The translations under genes were made by a program, and so were the position numbers. A stretch of 64,000 nt of DNA from JAAYAY01 sp964563135 (GTDB lineage Bacteria; Planctomycetota; Planctomycetia; Pirellulales; Thermoguttaceae): NCBI GenBank assembly GCA_964563135.1, contig CAZLWV010000017.1:12323-76322 (forward strand). Direction: 5' to 3'. Positions 36,370 to 46,174 of the stretch are shown here, in pieces; the first letter of the stretch is position 1, and each line of letters begins with the position of its first letter. Below the pieces are notes generated by a model, which saw nothing but the letters and a program-made list of their open reading frames with translations, searched no databases and was not told the origin of the DNA.

Positions 36370-39212
36370 TTCCGAACTCCTTCGTGTGTGACCGATCCGA
36401 TGGAATGAAACAATGCTTTCTGTTCAGCCGGCTGGTCCCGCAAAGGAAGGCGGATGACAAACGTCGTCCCCTTGCCCAATTCGGTGCGGAAGTCCAGAGT
36501 CCCTCCATGCTTCTCGACGACCATGGCATAGGCAATCGTGAGCCCCTGTCCGGTCCCCTTGCCCACCTGCTTGGTGGTGAAGAAATGATCGAACACCCGC
36601 GGCCGGATGTCCTCGGGGATCCCGGGGCCCGTATCGCCGATCTCGATCACGATCCAATCGTCGCAGCGACGTGTCGAGACCGTGATCGTGCCATGGCCGC
36701 TGGGAGTCTCCGCAATGGCGTGCGCGGCGTTGACCACGATGTTGAGAACGACCTGGTTGAGATCTGCCGGGTAGCAGGGTACGGGTGGAAGGTTCGGCTG
36801 CAGGTCGAGCACGAGGTCCGCCAAGTGTTTCCACTCGCCCCGCGAAACTGTGAGCGTGTTCTCCACGGCCCGATTGATGTCGATCGCCTGTTTTTCCCGG
36901 CTGCCGGGATGGGAGAATTCCTTCATGGCGCGCACGATGCTGGCGATCTGGCTGACCCCTTGCAGGGTCTGCTGGATGGACTCGGGGATCTCGTTGCGCA
37001 GGAACCCTGCGTCGACCTCCTCGATCGTGCGGCGAATACCGTCGAGCTGTTCCGCGTCCACGGTTCCGCCCTGGCTCTTCTCGAGGAGTCGGTCGACCTG
37101 GACGAGAACCCGTTCCAGATCGTGAAAGCCTTCGCCCAGGAACCGCGTGTTGTCGCCCACGAACTGGGTCGGCGTGTTGATCTCGTGGGCGATCCCCGCC
37201 GCCAGTTGACCGACCGCTTCCAGCTTGCTGGCCTGGTTCAGCTTGACCTCCAGGGCTTTCTGCTCGGTGACGTCCACCAGCACGGCGGCGTACATCTGTT
37301 CTCCCGCGTGCGAGCGGATCGGCACCGAGGTTCGCTGGAAGATGCGGTCTTTCTCCAGGGGGAGGGTGAAGTGCGCGATGACGGTCCGGTCGCGGGCTTC
37401 GGGTATGGTTTTCGGACAAGCGGAACAGCACTCGGAGGACAGGAAGAGATAACGGCTGCATTTCTGGTTGGCCAGGGTGCCGTACTGGCGCTGAGTCTCG
37501 GGATCCGCATAGCGGACGACACAATCCTCGTCGGTCAGCAGGAATCGCGTCCTCGTGGCCGCCAGAATCAGTTCGAGTTTCTGGTTGAGAGCCTTGATCT
37601 CCTCGTTGCTGAGATATCGTTCGACCGCTCGACCGAGGCGTACAGCCAGTTGCTCCAGCAGCATCCGTTCCTCGTCTGAGAACGCCGTGCCTTGCGGTGT
37701 GCTCTGACTGGGTGCACAGCGGATTTCGATCGAGCCGACCGGCTCCTGCGCCACGATCAGCGGAACCTGGAGGGAGATTGGTTCTTCGGCGAAATCGGCG
37801 GTGTGGAACTCCTGGGCGTGGTAGGTGATTCTTGCGCACGCATGTGGTCGATCCTGCACGGCTTCGGGGAGCAATGCGACCACCCGTTCGATCATCTCGA
37901 TGGGATTCAGATCGCTTCTCTCGAAGACCCCGGAGGCTCGCTCGAGGCAACTGAGTTCCCTGACCTTGGCGGTCAGTTCGGTGGTTCGCTTTCTCAACAC
38001 CTCCTCGAGCCGTTTCCGGTCGCTCACGTCGCGGATGATGACCACCGTCGCCCATCCCTCTTCGGAGCGAGTTCGCGAGACAGAGGCCTCGACGGGGAAT
38101 TGTTTCCCGTCCTTGCAAAGGGCGGAGAATTCGAAGACCCGGCCCGTGGCCGGCCCGGTTCCGGACGAGAGGAACTCGACCATGTCCACGTCACCGGGTG
38201 CACCCGCTTCCGGCGGTCCCAACAGTTCGTGGAACCTCGTGCCGATGGCCTCATCGACCGAGTGGCCGAACATCGCGGCGGCCGCGGGGTTCCAGTGGAC
38301 GATCAGGCCCGCCGGGTCGATCATGACAATCGCGTCCACCGCGGCCCCGGCGATCATCCGCAACTTCTGCTCGTTGGCTCGCAGCGCCCGCTCGATGGCC
38401 TTTCCCACGCTGATATCGCGGACGGTGGCCTGAACCAGTTGCCTCCCCCCAATCTCGATGCGGGTCAGCAGAACGGACGTCTCGAACTCCGTGCCGTCAA
38501 CCCGGCAATGAACCCAGTCGAAGCTGTTCGATCCCAGCCGCAGGGTCCTTTCCATGGCTTCGCGAGCGGCCAGTTCGGAGGGGCGCCCGTCGGGCTGGAA
38601 TGGGGGGGAGAGGCTCACCGGACCGTGTCGCAGGAATTCCCCCAGATCCTCGCAGCCGAACATTTCCAGCGCCGCCGAATTTCCTGCCGAGAACAAGGGC
38701 CCGTTCTCTCCCAGCACCATCAGCGCGTCGCGGGAGGCTTCGAACAGGGCGCGGTAGCGCAGCTCGCTTTCCCGCAGGGCGGTTTCGAATGCCTTGCGTT
38801 CGGTCAGATCACGCGCCGAACCGCAGAGGGCCAGCGGGGTACCTCGTTGGTCGCGGTACAGCGAACTGGAAAATTCGCAGGCAGTCCGAACCCCGGATTT
38901 TGTGACAATTTCGGTTTCTATCGCCGATGTGCCCACGGTCCACGCCTTCTCGATGGCCGCTCGCACGCGTTGATATTCCTCGGCAGGAAAGAAGTCCGCC
39001 AGAAGCATCGAGCGGATCTCCTCGTCGCTGTACCCGGTGTTCTCCACAATGGCCCGATTCCAATACAGCAACTGCCCCTCCCGATCGAGCACATAGGCCA
39101 GATCGGGCAATGTGTCGGCCGCCATCGAGGCCAGGGTGCTTACCTCAGTCCGCGAAGGCGCTCGCGGGGTGACGTGTTGCGTGTCAGCGGGTCTTGTGTG
39201 CTGCGGATTCAT
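36366..39212 (-). CDS. multi-PAS/GAF histidine kinase
   Basis: Encodes 948 residues. Domain order by motif: PAS at about 35-150, 160-275 and 285-405 (each ending with the usual DLTERK/DISVGK/DVSDRK-type linker), a GAF-like region about 430-560, a fourth PAS with a Cys-rich loop (SECCSACPKT) about 575-685, then HisKA with QLAAGIAHEINTPTQF and HATPase (NIVVNAAHAI, DTGPGIPED, GTGQGLTIAY). There is no TM helix, so it senses cytoplasmic signals. The Cys cluster hints at redox or metal sensing (inference). It lies 6 bp after the upstream regulator gene and overlaps the downstream receiver gene by 4 bp. Confidence 0.92.
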   Translation of the reverse strand: MNPQHTRPADTQHVTPRAPSRTEVSTLASMAADTLPDLAYVLDREGQLLYWNRAIVENTGYSDEEIRSMLLADFFPAEEYQRVRAAIEKAWTVGTSAIETEIVTKSGVRTACEFSSSLYRDQRGTPLALCGSARDLTERKAFETALRESELRYRALFEASRDALMVLGENGPLFSAGNSAALEMFGCEDLGEFLRHGPVSLSPPFQPDGRPSELAAREAMERTLRLGSNSFDWVHCRVDGTEFETSVLLTRIEIGGRQLVQATVRDISVGKAIERALRANEQKLRMIAGAAVDAIVMIDPAGLIVHWNPAAAAMFGHSVDEAIGTRFHELLGPPEAGAPGDVDMVEFLSSGTGPATGRVFEFSALCKDGKQFPVEASVSRTRSEEGWATVVIIRDVSDRKRLEEVLRKRTTELTAKVRELSCLERASGVFERSDLNPIEMIERVVALLPEAVQDRPHACARITYHAQEFHTADFAEEPISLQVPLIVAQEPVGSIEIRCAPSQSTPQGTAFSDEERMLLEQLAVRLGRAVERYLSNEEIKALNQKLELILAATRTRFLLTDEDCVVRYADPETQRQYGTLANQKCSRYLFLSSECCSACPKTIPEARDRTVIAHFTLPLEKDRIFQRTSVPIRSHAGEQMYAAVLVDVTEQKALEVKLNQASKLEAVGQLAAGIAHEINTPTQFVGDNTRFLGEGFHDLERVLVQVDRLLEKSQGGTVDAEQLDGIRRTIEEVDAGFLRNEIPESIQQTLQGVSQIASIVRAMKEFSHPGSREKQAIDINRAVENTLTVSRGEWKHLADLVLDLQPNLPPVPCYPADLNQVVLNIVVNAAHAIAETPSGHGTITVSTRRCDDWIVIEIGDTGPGIPEDIRPRVFDHFFTTKQVGKGTGQGLTIAYAMVVEKHGGTLDFRTELGKGTTFVIRLPLRDQPAEQKALFHSIGSVTHEGVRK

Positions 39213-39218
39213 CGGTGG

Positions 39219-40448
39219 CTATTTCCCCGGACATGCACTGCCAGACAGACCACTCTCCGTTGCCCCGCCAGCCTTTCCGGAAACCTGTTCGGCCATCTCG
39301 CCGGCAAGGGACATGGGAACGAAAACGGCGATTGGCCCGTCGATTCCGACATTGAACGCGTAGTTTCTCAGGCGGAAGCGGACCGCCCGAGTGATCTCCT
39401 GTCCCTTGGCGCAGAGCAGAGTTCCTTGCTGGGACCTGATGTCGCGGGCCAGAAGCTGGCCGTCCTCCAGGTCGTCCAGCGGAATCTCGAAGACGATATG
39501 CGTCTGGGTGACATTGAGGACCTGGCGGAGGGCCTCGACGACTTGCCCGTCGTACCAGCCCCGGCGGTGGAGCATCTCGGCGATCGCCATTTCGTGGCTG
39601 CTGCCGGTGGAAACGAACTGGTCGAAGTCGAGCACCGCCTTGAGAATCCGGCTTCCAAGCGGAAGGTCGTCTCCCTGGACCTGATCGCGAGGACTTCCGC
39701 CGCCGTCGTACTGTTTATGCTGGTACGCCACGATCTCGGCCACCTGTTCGAGCCGCGGTATGTTCTTGATGAGGTCTCGCCCGAGCAAGGGGTGCACGGC
39801 GTACATTTCGGCCTCGCCGGCAGTCAACCCGTCCCCGCGGCCGATCTTCTCCAGAACGGCGTCGGGAAGTCCGATACAGCCGATCTGCGAGAGCAGGGCG
39901 GCAATGTCGGTCATCCATCGGTCCTGGAGGTGCAGTTTCTCCGCCACGGCATGGACGAGGTTGCGGACACGAGTGGTTCGCCCGAAGGCGGCGGGGCAGG
40001 CGAGCATGAGGACATCGGTGAGCACCTTGATGCTCCCGCTGAGAGTCCTGGACAGAAGGTCCTGTTCCACGCACACCAGCCGGTACTGCTCCAGAGCTGC
40101 CTCCAGGGCCCTGGCAAAATCCTCGGGAGGGCAGGGCTTGGTCATGAAGCGGAAGATCTGCCCTTCGTTGACCGCCTCGAGGGCCGTCTGCTGATCGGCA
40201 TTGCCGGTGAGCATCATGCGGATCGTCTTCGGCGCCAGCCGTTTCGTTTCGGCAAGCAGCTCCACGCCGTTCATTCCGGGCATGCGCATGTCGGCGACCA
40301 CGACGGCATAGGGCCCCTGCTCGGTGATCGCCTGGAGAGCCTCCTCCGCGCCCAGGGCGATCTCCAGCGTGAAACGCTTGCGGAGTGCCCGCTGATACCC
40401 CAGCAGGATATTGGCATCGTCGTCGACGCACAGGATCCGTTCGTTCAT
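39219..40448 (-). CDS. response regulator with degenerate HD-GYP domain
   Basis: Encodes 409 residues. Receiver domain 1-125 (RILCVDDDANILLG, VVVADMRMPGMNG, MMLTGNA, FMTKPCPP). A region of about 145-330 follows with HD-GYP layout, but the HD site reads LLSQIGCIGLP instead of HDIGKIGIP and the GYP loop reads HKQYDGGGSP. The metal-binding HD pair is missing, so c-di-GMP hydrolysis is unlikely; a binding or scaffold role is plausible. The C-terminal 80 residues are unassigned. The ATG overlaps the upstream stop (ATGA, 40445-40448). Confidence 0.88.
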   Translation of the reverse strand: MNERILCVDDDANILLGYQRALRKRFTLEIALGAEEALQAITEQGPYAVVVADMRMPGMNGVELLAETKRLAPKTIRMMLTGNADQQTALEAVNEGQIFRFMTKPCPPEDFARALEAALEQYRLVCVEQDLLSRTLSGSIKVLTDVLMLACPAAFGRTTRVRNLVHAVAEKLHLQDRWMTDIAALLSQIGCIGLPDAVLEKIGRGDGLTAGEAEMYAVHPLLGRDLIKNIPRLEQVAEIVAYQHKQYDGGGSPRDQVQGDDLPLGSRILKAVLDFDQFVSTGSSHEMAIAEMLHRRGWYDGQVVEALRQVLNVTQTHIVFEIPLDDLEDGQLLARDIRSQQGTLLCAKGQEITRAVRFRLRNYAFNVGIDGPIAVFVPMSLAGEMAEQVSGKAGGATESGLSGSACPGK

Positions 40449-41629
40449 GGCAGCACCTCGTGGAGTTGGGTCGCCGAGCAGATTTCACGCCACTGGTCGA
40501 GGCGGTCGGCAAGGTTGATCCGCGTCAGGTAGTCCCGGTCGACCTCGTAGCCGTCGGCTTCCGGGAGGCCGAGGCACCGGTCCAACAAGGCGCCGGCCAC
40601 ATGAAGGGCGGTCAGCGCCGTGAACGCGTGCCGTTCCAACTGGCCCGGGCATCGGTAACTGCCGATCGCGTCGGCAACATCCAGGGGCAGCCCCCAGAGA
40701 GCGGCCAGGTAACCGCCGGCCCGGATGCCGCACGTCTCCGCTCCGGGTGTCGGCTGTTCCGGGCCGAGGACGCCCGCCGCCGGTCCGGCGCCGGCCGATG
40801 CCACGGGGACGAGGGTGCCCACCTCGTGGAACAGGCCGGCCAGGTACGACTGCACGATCACGTGGCAGTCGCTGGTCACCGACTCGGCGATTCGCCTGGC
40901 GGCCGCGGCCACCGCGAGACTGTGGTCGCTGATGCGGCCGACCAGTTCGACGTCGATCTCGTCCGGAAGCGGGAGCCGGAAGGCATTGGTGCCGGCCACC
41001 ATCGCGCGCAGGGTGTCGGCTCCGAGCAGTTCCGCCGCCCGATCCACCTCGATCGTGTGCTGCGGAGTTCCGAAGAATCCGGAACTGACGAGCTGGACGA
41101 CCTTCATGCTCATGGCCACGTCCGATCGAATCGTCTCCGCCATCTGGCGAAGCGGCGTCGTTTCCGTTTCGACCTGATCGATGAGTTCCGCATAGGCGGA
41201 GGCCCGGCTGGGGAGCGAGTCGATCCGTGAAACCGCGGCCCTTGCGGTGGCGTCGCCCACGCACTGGCGCAGGCGGCAAACGTTCTCGATCGCGGCCTTC
41301 AGCGCCTCCGCATCGCACGGTTTGCTCAGAAACTGGTGGGTGGCCCCGATGCAACGCAGGACGGAGTCGCGGCCGCATTGGCCCGAGAGGATCATCCGGA
41401 CCGTATCGGGGTATTCGCAGCGTACGCGCTCCAGGAGCTCCGAGCCCTCCATGCCGGGCATCCTCGCATCGCTCACCACAACGTCGAAAGCCTGCGACTT
41501 CAGCAGTTCCAGGGCCTTGAACGCCCCCTCGGCGAACTCCATGTCCCACTGGTGGCGCATGCTTCTGAGCATGCGGCGCAGTCCGGTCAGGATTCTTGGC
41601 TCGTCATCGACAAACAGGATCCGATACAT
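40445..41629 (-). CDS. response regulator with HDOD output domain
   Basis: Encodes 394 residues; GGAGG lies upstream of ATG 41629, so longer starts are not needed. Receiver 1-120 (RILFVDDEPRILTG, VVVSDARMPGMEG, MILSGQC, FLSKPCD), then an HDOD domain about 140-360 (SLPSRASAYAELIDQ, DVAMSMKVVQLVSSGFFG, YLAGLFHEVGTLVPV). The start overlaps the previous gene by 26 bp and the end overlaps the next by 4 bp. HDOD outputs are linked to motility and to relay scaffolds in other bacteria. Confidence 0.9.
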   Translation of the reverse strand: MYRILFVDDEPRILTGLRRMLRSMRHQWDMEFAEGAFKALELLKSQAFDVVVSDARMPGMEGSELLERVRCEYPDTVRMILSGQCGRDSVLRCIGATHQFLSKPCDAEALKAAIENVCRLRQCVGDATARAAVSRIDSLPSRASAYAELIDQVETETTPLRQMAETIRSDVAMSMKVVQLVSSGFFGTPQHTIEVDRAAELLGADTLRAMVAGTNAFRLPLPDEIDVELVGRISDHSLAVAAAARRIAESVTSDCHVIVQSYLAGLFHEVGTLVPVASAGAGPAAGVLGPEQPTPGAETCGIRAGGYLAALWGLPLDVADAIGSYRCPGQLERHAFTALTALHVAGALLDRCLGLPEADGYEVDRDYLTRINLADRLDQWREICSATQLHEVLP

Positions 41630-42764
41630 GTTCCGCCTCCATCCAGTCGACAACGTGGAAATAGTCGGGCAAGTGATGGTAGATCTCGCGCAGCTCGGGC
41701 AATGTCTGCAGGAACGCCCGATAGACTTCGGGATCGAAATGCGATTCCGCCTCGTCGGCCATGATGGCCAGGGCCTTCTCCTCGGGAAAGGCGGGCTTGT
41801 AGGGCCTCCGCGACAGCAGCGCGTCGAAAACATCGACGATCGCGGTGATTCTCGACTCCATGGGGATCGCTTCGCCCGCCAGGGCCTGCGGGTAGCCCGA
41901 ACCGTCCCACCTCTCGTGGTGGGTCAGCGCGATCCGAGCTGCCATGTCGATCCAGGGGTTGCTGCTGGGGCCCCCGTCGTACACGGGCATGCCAACCAGC
42001 CGCTCGAACACCCGCTTGGGCCTGGGTTCCTCATGCAGAATCCGCTCGCCGATCCAGCAATGCTGTTTCATTACGTGCCATTCGGCCTGCGAGAGGGGGC
42101 TGCGTTTGAGAAGGATGGCGTCCGGGATGCCGATCTTGCCGATGTCGTGCAGCGGAGAGGCCACAAACAGGGTTTCCACCAGGTCGTGATCGAGGCCCAG
42201 AGTGGCAGCAACCACGCGGGCCATGCAGCCCACCCGGATCACATGGTTGCCCGTCTCGTTGTCGCGGTGTTCCGCCGCTTTGCCAAGGCGCCAGATGGCC
42301 TCGAGCCGCGATCGGTGCAATTCGGCCGTGCGCTCCCCGACCCGCTTCTCCAGCTCGATCGTCTGGAGCCGGAGTCGATCCTGATAGGCCTTGATGCGGA
42401 GCACGTTCTTGAGGCGGGCGACCAGGTCTTCACACTGCACCGGCTTGTTGAGCAGGTCCGCGGCGCCGAGGTCCAGGGCCTGCCGCTTCAGATCCCGATC
42501 TTCCAGGCCGGTGAGCATCACCACCGGAATGTCTCTGGTGCTGTCGCAGGTCTTCATGTACTGGAGCAGTTCCAGGCCGGTGAGCCCGGGCATCCGGACG
42601 TCCAGCACGGCGGCATCGAACGCTTCCGCCTGGAGGGTCGTCCAGGCAAGGCGCGGATCGTCGAGCCAGATCATCTCCCACTCGCGCCTCATTCCGTTCA
42701 GCATTCGAGCCAGGGAGTCCAGGATCTGCCGGCTGTCGTCGACAAACAGGATGCGGGGTTTCAT
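41604..42764 (-). CDS. response regulator with intact HD-GYP domain (c-di-GMP phosphodiesterase)
   Basis: Encodes 386 residues; AGGAG precedes ATG 42764. Receiver 1-125 (RILFVDDSRQILDS, AAVLDVRMPGLTG, VMLTGLE, LLNKPVQ), a short coiled linker (IELEKRVGERTAELHRSR), then HD-GYP about 165-370 with the full catalytic set: HRDNETGNHVIRVG, HDIGKIGIPDAIL, HHERWDGSGYPQ and DVFDALLSRRPYK. It should hydrolyse c-di-GMP when phosphorylated. It overlaps the kinase stop by ATGA and the next regulator by 26 bp, which places it directly in the relay. Confidence 0.94.
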   Translation of the reverse strand: MKPRILFVDDSRQILDSLARMLNGMRREWEMIWLDDPRLAWTTLQAEAFDAAVLDVRMPGLTGLELLQYMKTCDSTRDIPVVMLTGLEDRDLKRQALDLGAADLLNKPVQCEDLVARLKNVLRIKAYQDRLRLQTIELEKRVGERTAELHRSRLEAIWRLGKAAEHRDNETGNHVIRVGCMARVVAATLGLDHDLVETLFVASPLHDIGKIGIPDAILLKRSPLSQAEWHVMKQHCWIGERILHEEPRPKRVFERLVGMPVYDGGPSSNPWIDMAARIALTHHERWDGSGYPQALAGEAIPMESRITAIVDVFDALLSRRPYKPAFPEEKALAIMADEAESHFDPEVYRAFLQTLPELREIYHHLPDYFHVVDWMEAEHVSDPVCR

Positions 42765-44962
42765 GGGCTTCTCCTGGCGTGACTGGGGTTGACCGGCAAC
42801 TGCACGATGAACGTGGTGCCCCGTCCGATTTCGGTTTCGAAGCAGATGGACCCGCCGTGCTTGTCGACGACGACCGATCGGGCAATCGCCAGGCCCTGCC
42901 CGGTTCCGCGTCCCACCTCCTTGGTGGTGAAGAAGGGATCGAAGACCTTGTTGCGGTGGCTCTCGGCAATGCCCGTTCCCGTGTCGGCAATCCGGATCTC
43001 GACCCTCTCCTCCATGGTGCGAGTCCGCACGCTGATCGTCCCTTTGTTGTGGGGAGCGGCCGCATTCGCCTCGGCAATCGCGTGGGAGGCGTTGATGACC
43101 AGGTTCAGAAACACCTGGTTGCACTCTCCCGGCAGGCAGGTAACCAGAGGCAGATCGGGATCGAAGTCGGTGACGACATCGGCAACATACTTCCATTCGT
43201 TGCGGCACACGGTCAGGGTGCTTTCGATCGCCCGGTTGAGGTCGACGCTCTGCATCTCCTCGCCGCTGGGATGGGAGAACTCCTTCATCGAGCGGACGAT
43301 CTTGGCCACTCTCTCCACCCCTTCCAGCGACTGCGAGATCGCCCGGGGCACTTCCTCCATGAGGTACAGAAGATCCTCTCCCGCCAGGGGTGGGGGCTGC
43401 TCATCGTCCGGCTCACGGGCCGAGCCGGCGGCCGCTGCCTTCGGGGAACTCTCGTTGATGGCCAGCAGGGCCGGCTGGAGCTCCTCGAACGCTTCTTTGA
43501 GGAATCGCAGGTTGTCGCCGATGAACTGGGTGGGCGTATTGATCTCGTGCGCGATTCCGGCCGCGAGCTGGCCGATCGATTCGAGTTTCTGCGCCTGGAC
43601 GAGCTGCCCCTCCAGGGTCATTCGCGGAGTGATGTCGCGGAAGGTGACCACGGCCCCGATGATCTCGTCCTCTTCCCGCATCGGGGTGGCCACATACTCG
43701 ACGAAGAAACTCGTCCCGTCCTGCCGCCAGAAGACCTCGCTGTCTTCGCGGTGCACGGTTCCCTCCGATACGGATCGCTGGATCGGGCTCTCCTGCCAGG
43801 GATAGGCAACACCGTCCATCCGCGCGTGGTGGGTAATGGAATGAAACGGTGTTCCCACCATTTCGGCCGCCTTGCGGCCAAACAGATGCTCGGCCGCGGG
43901 ATTGGCAAACGTAACCTTGCCCTCGCAGTCCAGCCCCACGATCCCTTCGCCGGCCGAGTCCAGAACCAGGCGGTTGAAGGCGTGAAGACGCTTCAGTTGC
44001 CGTTCGGCGGCCTGCCGTTCGGTGATGTCGCGCAGGATCGCCGTGGTCAGGACCCGGTCCTGGAAGGTCGTGTTGCTGATCGCCAACTCCAGCGGAAAGG
44101 TCGTCCCGTCCTTGCGGCGTCCCAGCAACTGCCGGGACGAACCCCGGCGGGATTCTCCGGCCTCCTCCAGGATCCACCTGCGGACCGGACACGCCGGACT
44201 GCCGGCGTCGTCCGCGAACAGAATCGATGCGCTGGAGCCGATCGCTTCACCCGCCTCGTAGCCGAAGACCTGCGTGGCAGCCGAATTGAACGATTCGATC
44301 AGGCCGTGCTCGTCGATGGTCACGATGCAGTCGGCGGCGGTCATCATCACCGCCCGCAGACGCGACGCATGCTCCTCCTGCTCCCGCAAGCGTTCGTCGC
44401 GCTCGGCGACGGCCTGCGCAAGCGAGCGCCAGTAGGATCCCTGGATGGCTTCGTGCTCGGCGGTGAGCTGTTCCACCCTGGTTTGCAGCGATACCCGGCT
44501 CACTTCGCCGGCAGCCACCAGGCAGCCGAGGGCGCCCAGCATCGCCGCTTCCACCGAACATCGGCACGCGCCTTCGCCGGTCGCCCCGGCCGTGTCTGGT
44601 TGAACACAGGCGAGAATCGCCTGGCCCCCCTCGACCGGCAAGGACACGGCCCGCACCCACCGCGGCCCGGCCGCCGACACGACATGAACCTCGCGGACCT
44701 GGCCCGGACCGAGATCGGCAAAACGGCCCGCCACCTCGGCCGCAAAAGCTGTCTCGGCGTCGGACTGGCCGGGCAGCACGACCAGAGAGTGGTCGGGGAG
44801 AACGAGCAGCACCTGGAACGCCTGGAACGCTTGCAGGGCGTCGGCCACGCTGCGAGCCCCGGCGAATCCCGGTGAACCGGCGGCGGCCAACTCGATCACA
44901 TCGTCGATGGTTGCCGCCAGCGTCTCCCCCAACAAGTTGTCAGAGCTTGAACAAAGCGGCAT
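42761..44962 (-). CDS. PAS-domain histidine kinase
   Basis: Encodes 733 residues. About 1-150 is an unassigned N-terminal module, followed by a coiled segment (about 160-205), PAS about 205-320 (DCIVTIDEHGLIESFN), PAS about 325-455 (EGIVGLDCEGKVTFANPAAE), HisKA with QLAAGIAHEINTPTQFIG, and HATPase (NLVINASHAI, DTGTGIAES, GTGQGLAIAR). The H-box is nearly the same as in the kinase at 36366-39212, so the two belong to one subfamily. There is no TM segment. The start lies 22 bp inside the upstream HDOD gene, and the stop overlaps the HD-GYP regulator. Confidence 0.92.
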   Translation of the reverse strand: MPLCSSSDNLLGETLAATIDDVIELAAAGSPGFAGARSVADALQAFQAFQVLLVLPDHSLVVLPGQSDAETAFAAEVAGRFADLGPGQVREVHVVSAAGPRWVRAVSLPVEGGQAILACVQPDTAGATGEGACRCSVEAAMLGALGCLVAAGEVSRVSLQTRVEQLTAEHEAIQGSYWRSLAQAVAERDERLREQEEHASRLRAVMMTAADCIVTIDEHGLIESFNSAATQVFGYEAGEAIGSSASILFADDAGSPACPVRRWILEEAGESRRGSSRQLLGRRKDGTTFPLELAISNTTFQDRVLTTAILRDITERQAAERQLKRLHAFNRLVLDSAGEGIVGLDCEGKVTFANPAAEHLFGRKAAEMVGTPFHSITHHARMDGVAYPWQESPIQRSVSEGTVHREDSEVFWRQDGTSFFVEYVATPMREEDEIIGAVVTFRDITPRMTLEGQLVQAQKLESIGQLAAGIAHEINTPTQFIGDNLRFLKEAFEELQPALLAINESSPKAAAAGSAREPDDEQPPPLAGEDLLYLMEEVPRAISQSLEGVERVAKIVRSMKEFSHPSGEEMQSVDLNRAIESTLTVCRNEWKYVADVVTDFDPDLPLVTCLPGECNQVFLNLVINASHAIAEANAAAPHNKGTISVRTRTMEERVEIRIADTGTGIAESHRNKVFDPFFTTKEVGRGTGQGLAIARSVVVDKHGGSICFETEIGRGTTFIVQLPVNPSHARRSP

Positions 44963-45818
44963 GTTTGGCCAACTCCGTATCCAGGTCGTTTGCCAGCACG
45001 ACGATGTTCTCTTTTGTCAGCTCCAGCGCTTTCAAGGCGGCCGGAGACGGCCGCACCAGCTTCAGGCCCACCGAAGAATAACCCTTGACCGTACAGATCA
45101 GATTCGCCACTTCCACGCAGCGGACGATGACGATATCGTTGCCGCGGTAGCCTGCCGAGTTATGGTGGAACCCGATTGCCGCCTTGACGCTGTCCGACAA
45201 ACGCCACAGCTCGGCCACCTTCGTTCCCAGCCTCGTGTGGTCGAATCCGATGATCTTCCTTTCGGTCTCGGAAAGCGTGGCTTCAGGAGTCAGGGACCGA
45301 ACGACGCTGCGAAACGGGCCGTGGAGATACTGGTCTTCCAGAACGATGCCGATGTCGTGGAGCAGGCCGGCGGCAAAGGCGTCCTCGAAGTCGATCGATC
45401 TCTGACGCATCGCGATCAACCGCGCGCAGATCCCCACCGACACCAGATGGCTCCACAGGTCGCACCGCCGATAGGAATAGATGGCCTCGTCCTTGGCAAA
45501 CATCTCGGCAACGCTCGCCGTCAGCGCCAGGCTCCGGATCTGCCGCAATCCCAGAATGCTGATGGCTTGTTGAAGATTGGTGACCCGGTCCCGTAGTCCG
45601 TAGGCCGACGAGTTGACGCACCGCAGAATCCTGGCCCCCAACGCGGCATCCGACTCGATCACCTCCTTCAGGTCGATGGCGCTGGAGTTCGGGTTGTTCG
45701 CAATCTCCATGATCTTCATCGCGATCTGCGGAAGCGTCGAAATCTCGCTGACCCGCCGGATCACCTCGTCGATCGACGGCGGCCTCTGGTTCTCCAGAAC
45801 GTAATCTTGAAGCTGCAT
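44940..45818 (-). CDS. HDOD-domain protein, first gene of the signalling operon
   Basis: Encodes 292 residues; GGGAGAGG lies 5 nt before ATG 45818. The HDOD signatures are ISTLPQIAMKIMEIAN, IESDAALGARILRCVNSSAYG, ISILGLRQIRSLALTAS, AAGLLHDIGIVLEDQY and GFDHTRLGTKVAELW. Its 3' end overlaps the kinase start by 23 bp, so it is the leading gene of a seven-gene unit that runs to 35962. HDOD domains have no proven catalysis; here it may scaffold or report the relay state. Confidence 0.9.
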   Translation of the reverse strand: MQLQDYVLENQRPPSIDEVIRRVSEISTLPQIAMKIMEIANNPNSSAIDLKEVIESDAALGARILRCVNSSAYGLRDRVTNLQQAISILGLRQIRSLALTASVAEMFAKDEAIYSYRRCDLWSHLVSVGICARLIAMRQRSIDFEDAFAAGLLHDIGIVLEDQYLHGPFRSVVRSLTPEATLSETERKIIGFDHTRLGTKVAELWRLSDSVKAAIGFHHNSAGYRGNDIVIVRCVEVANLICTVKGYSSVGLKLVRPSPAALKALELTKENIVVLANDLDTELAKHAALFKL

Positions 45819-46174
45819 GCCTGCCTCTCCCGCTGCCCGGATGTATCGCCGGATCCCCGCCGGATTTCACGGACCGATCGCCCCGCATTCGATGGAATCG
45901 GGGTGGTCTCCATCAAGAATGGCCCACATTTCCCCTGGCTGACCAGGAATTACCACGTGGCACACCCGAAGCAACCACACCCAAGACGGTGCAACCCGCA
46001 GAATGCGTCTCTCGCAACAGCCACAACACGCATGGCAATTAAGAGAAACGATCAGGCTCTTCGCCCCTTCGAGGTGGGGGAACCTGTCGCAAGCAGACAC
46101 GGCCCTGATGCACACGCTACCGGCCTTCAGAGAGCACGCGCTTCGCATCCACCAGATCGGCAGGGCCGTCGGCC
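45819..46174. other. spacer upstream of the signalling operon
   Basis: This 356 bp region must contain the operon promoter and the end of the XylR-like transcript, both read on the minus strand. No gene was recognised and no promoter is placed. Confidence 0.4.

Noticed and set aside
45960..45980. TGGCAC resembling a sigma-54 promoter
   Set aside because: The matching TTGC element is absent at the right spacing and the strand is wrong for the adjacent operon.
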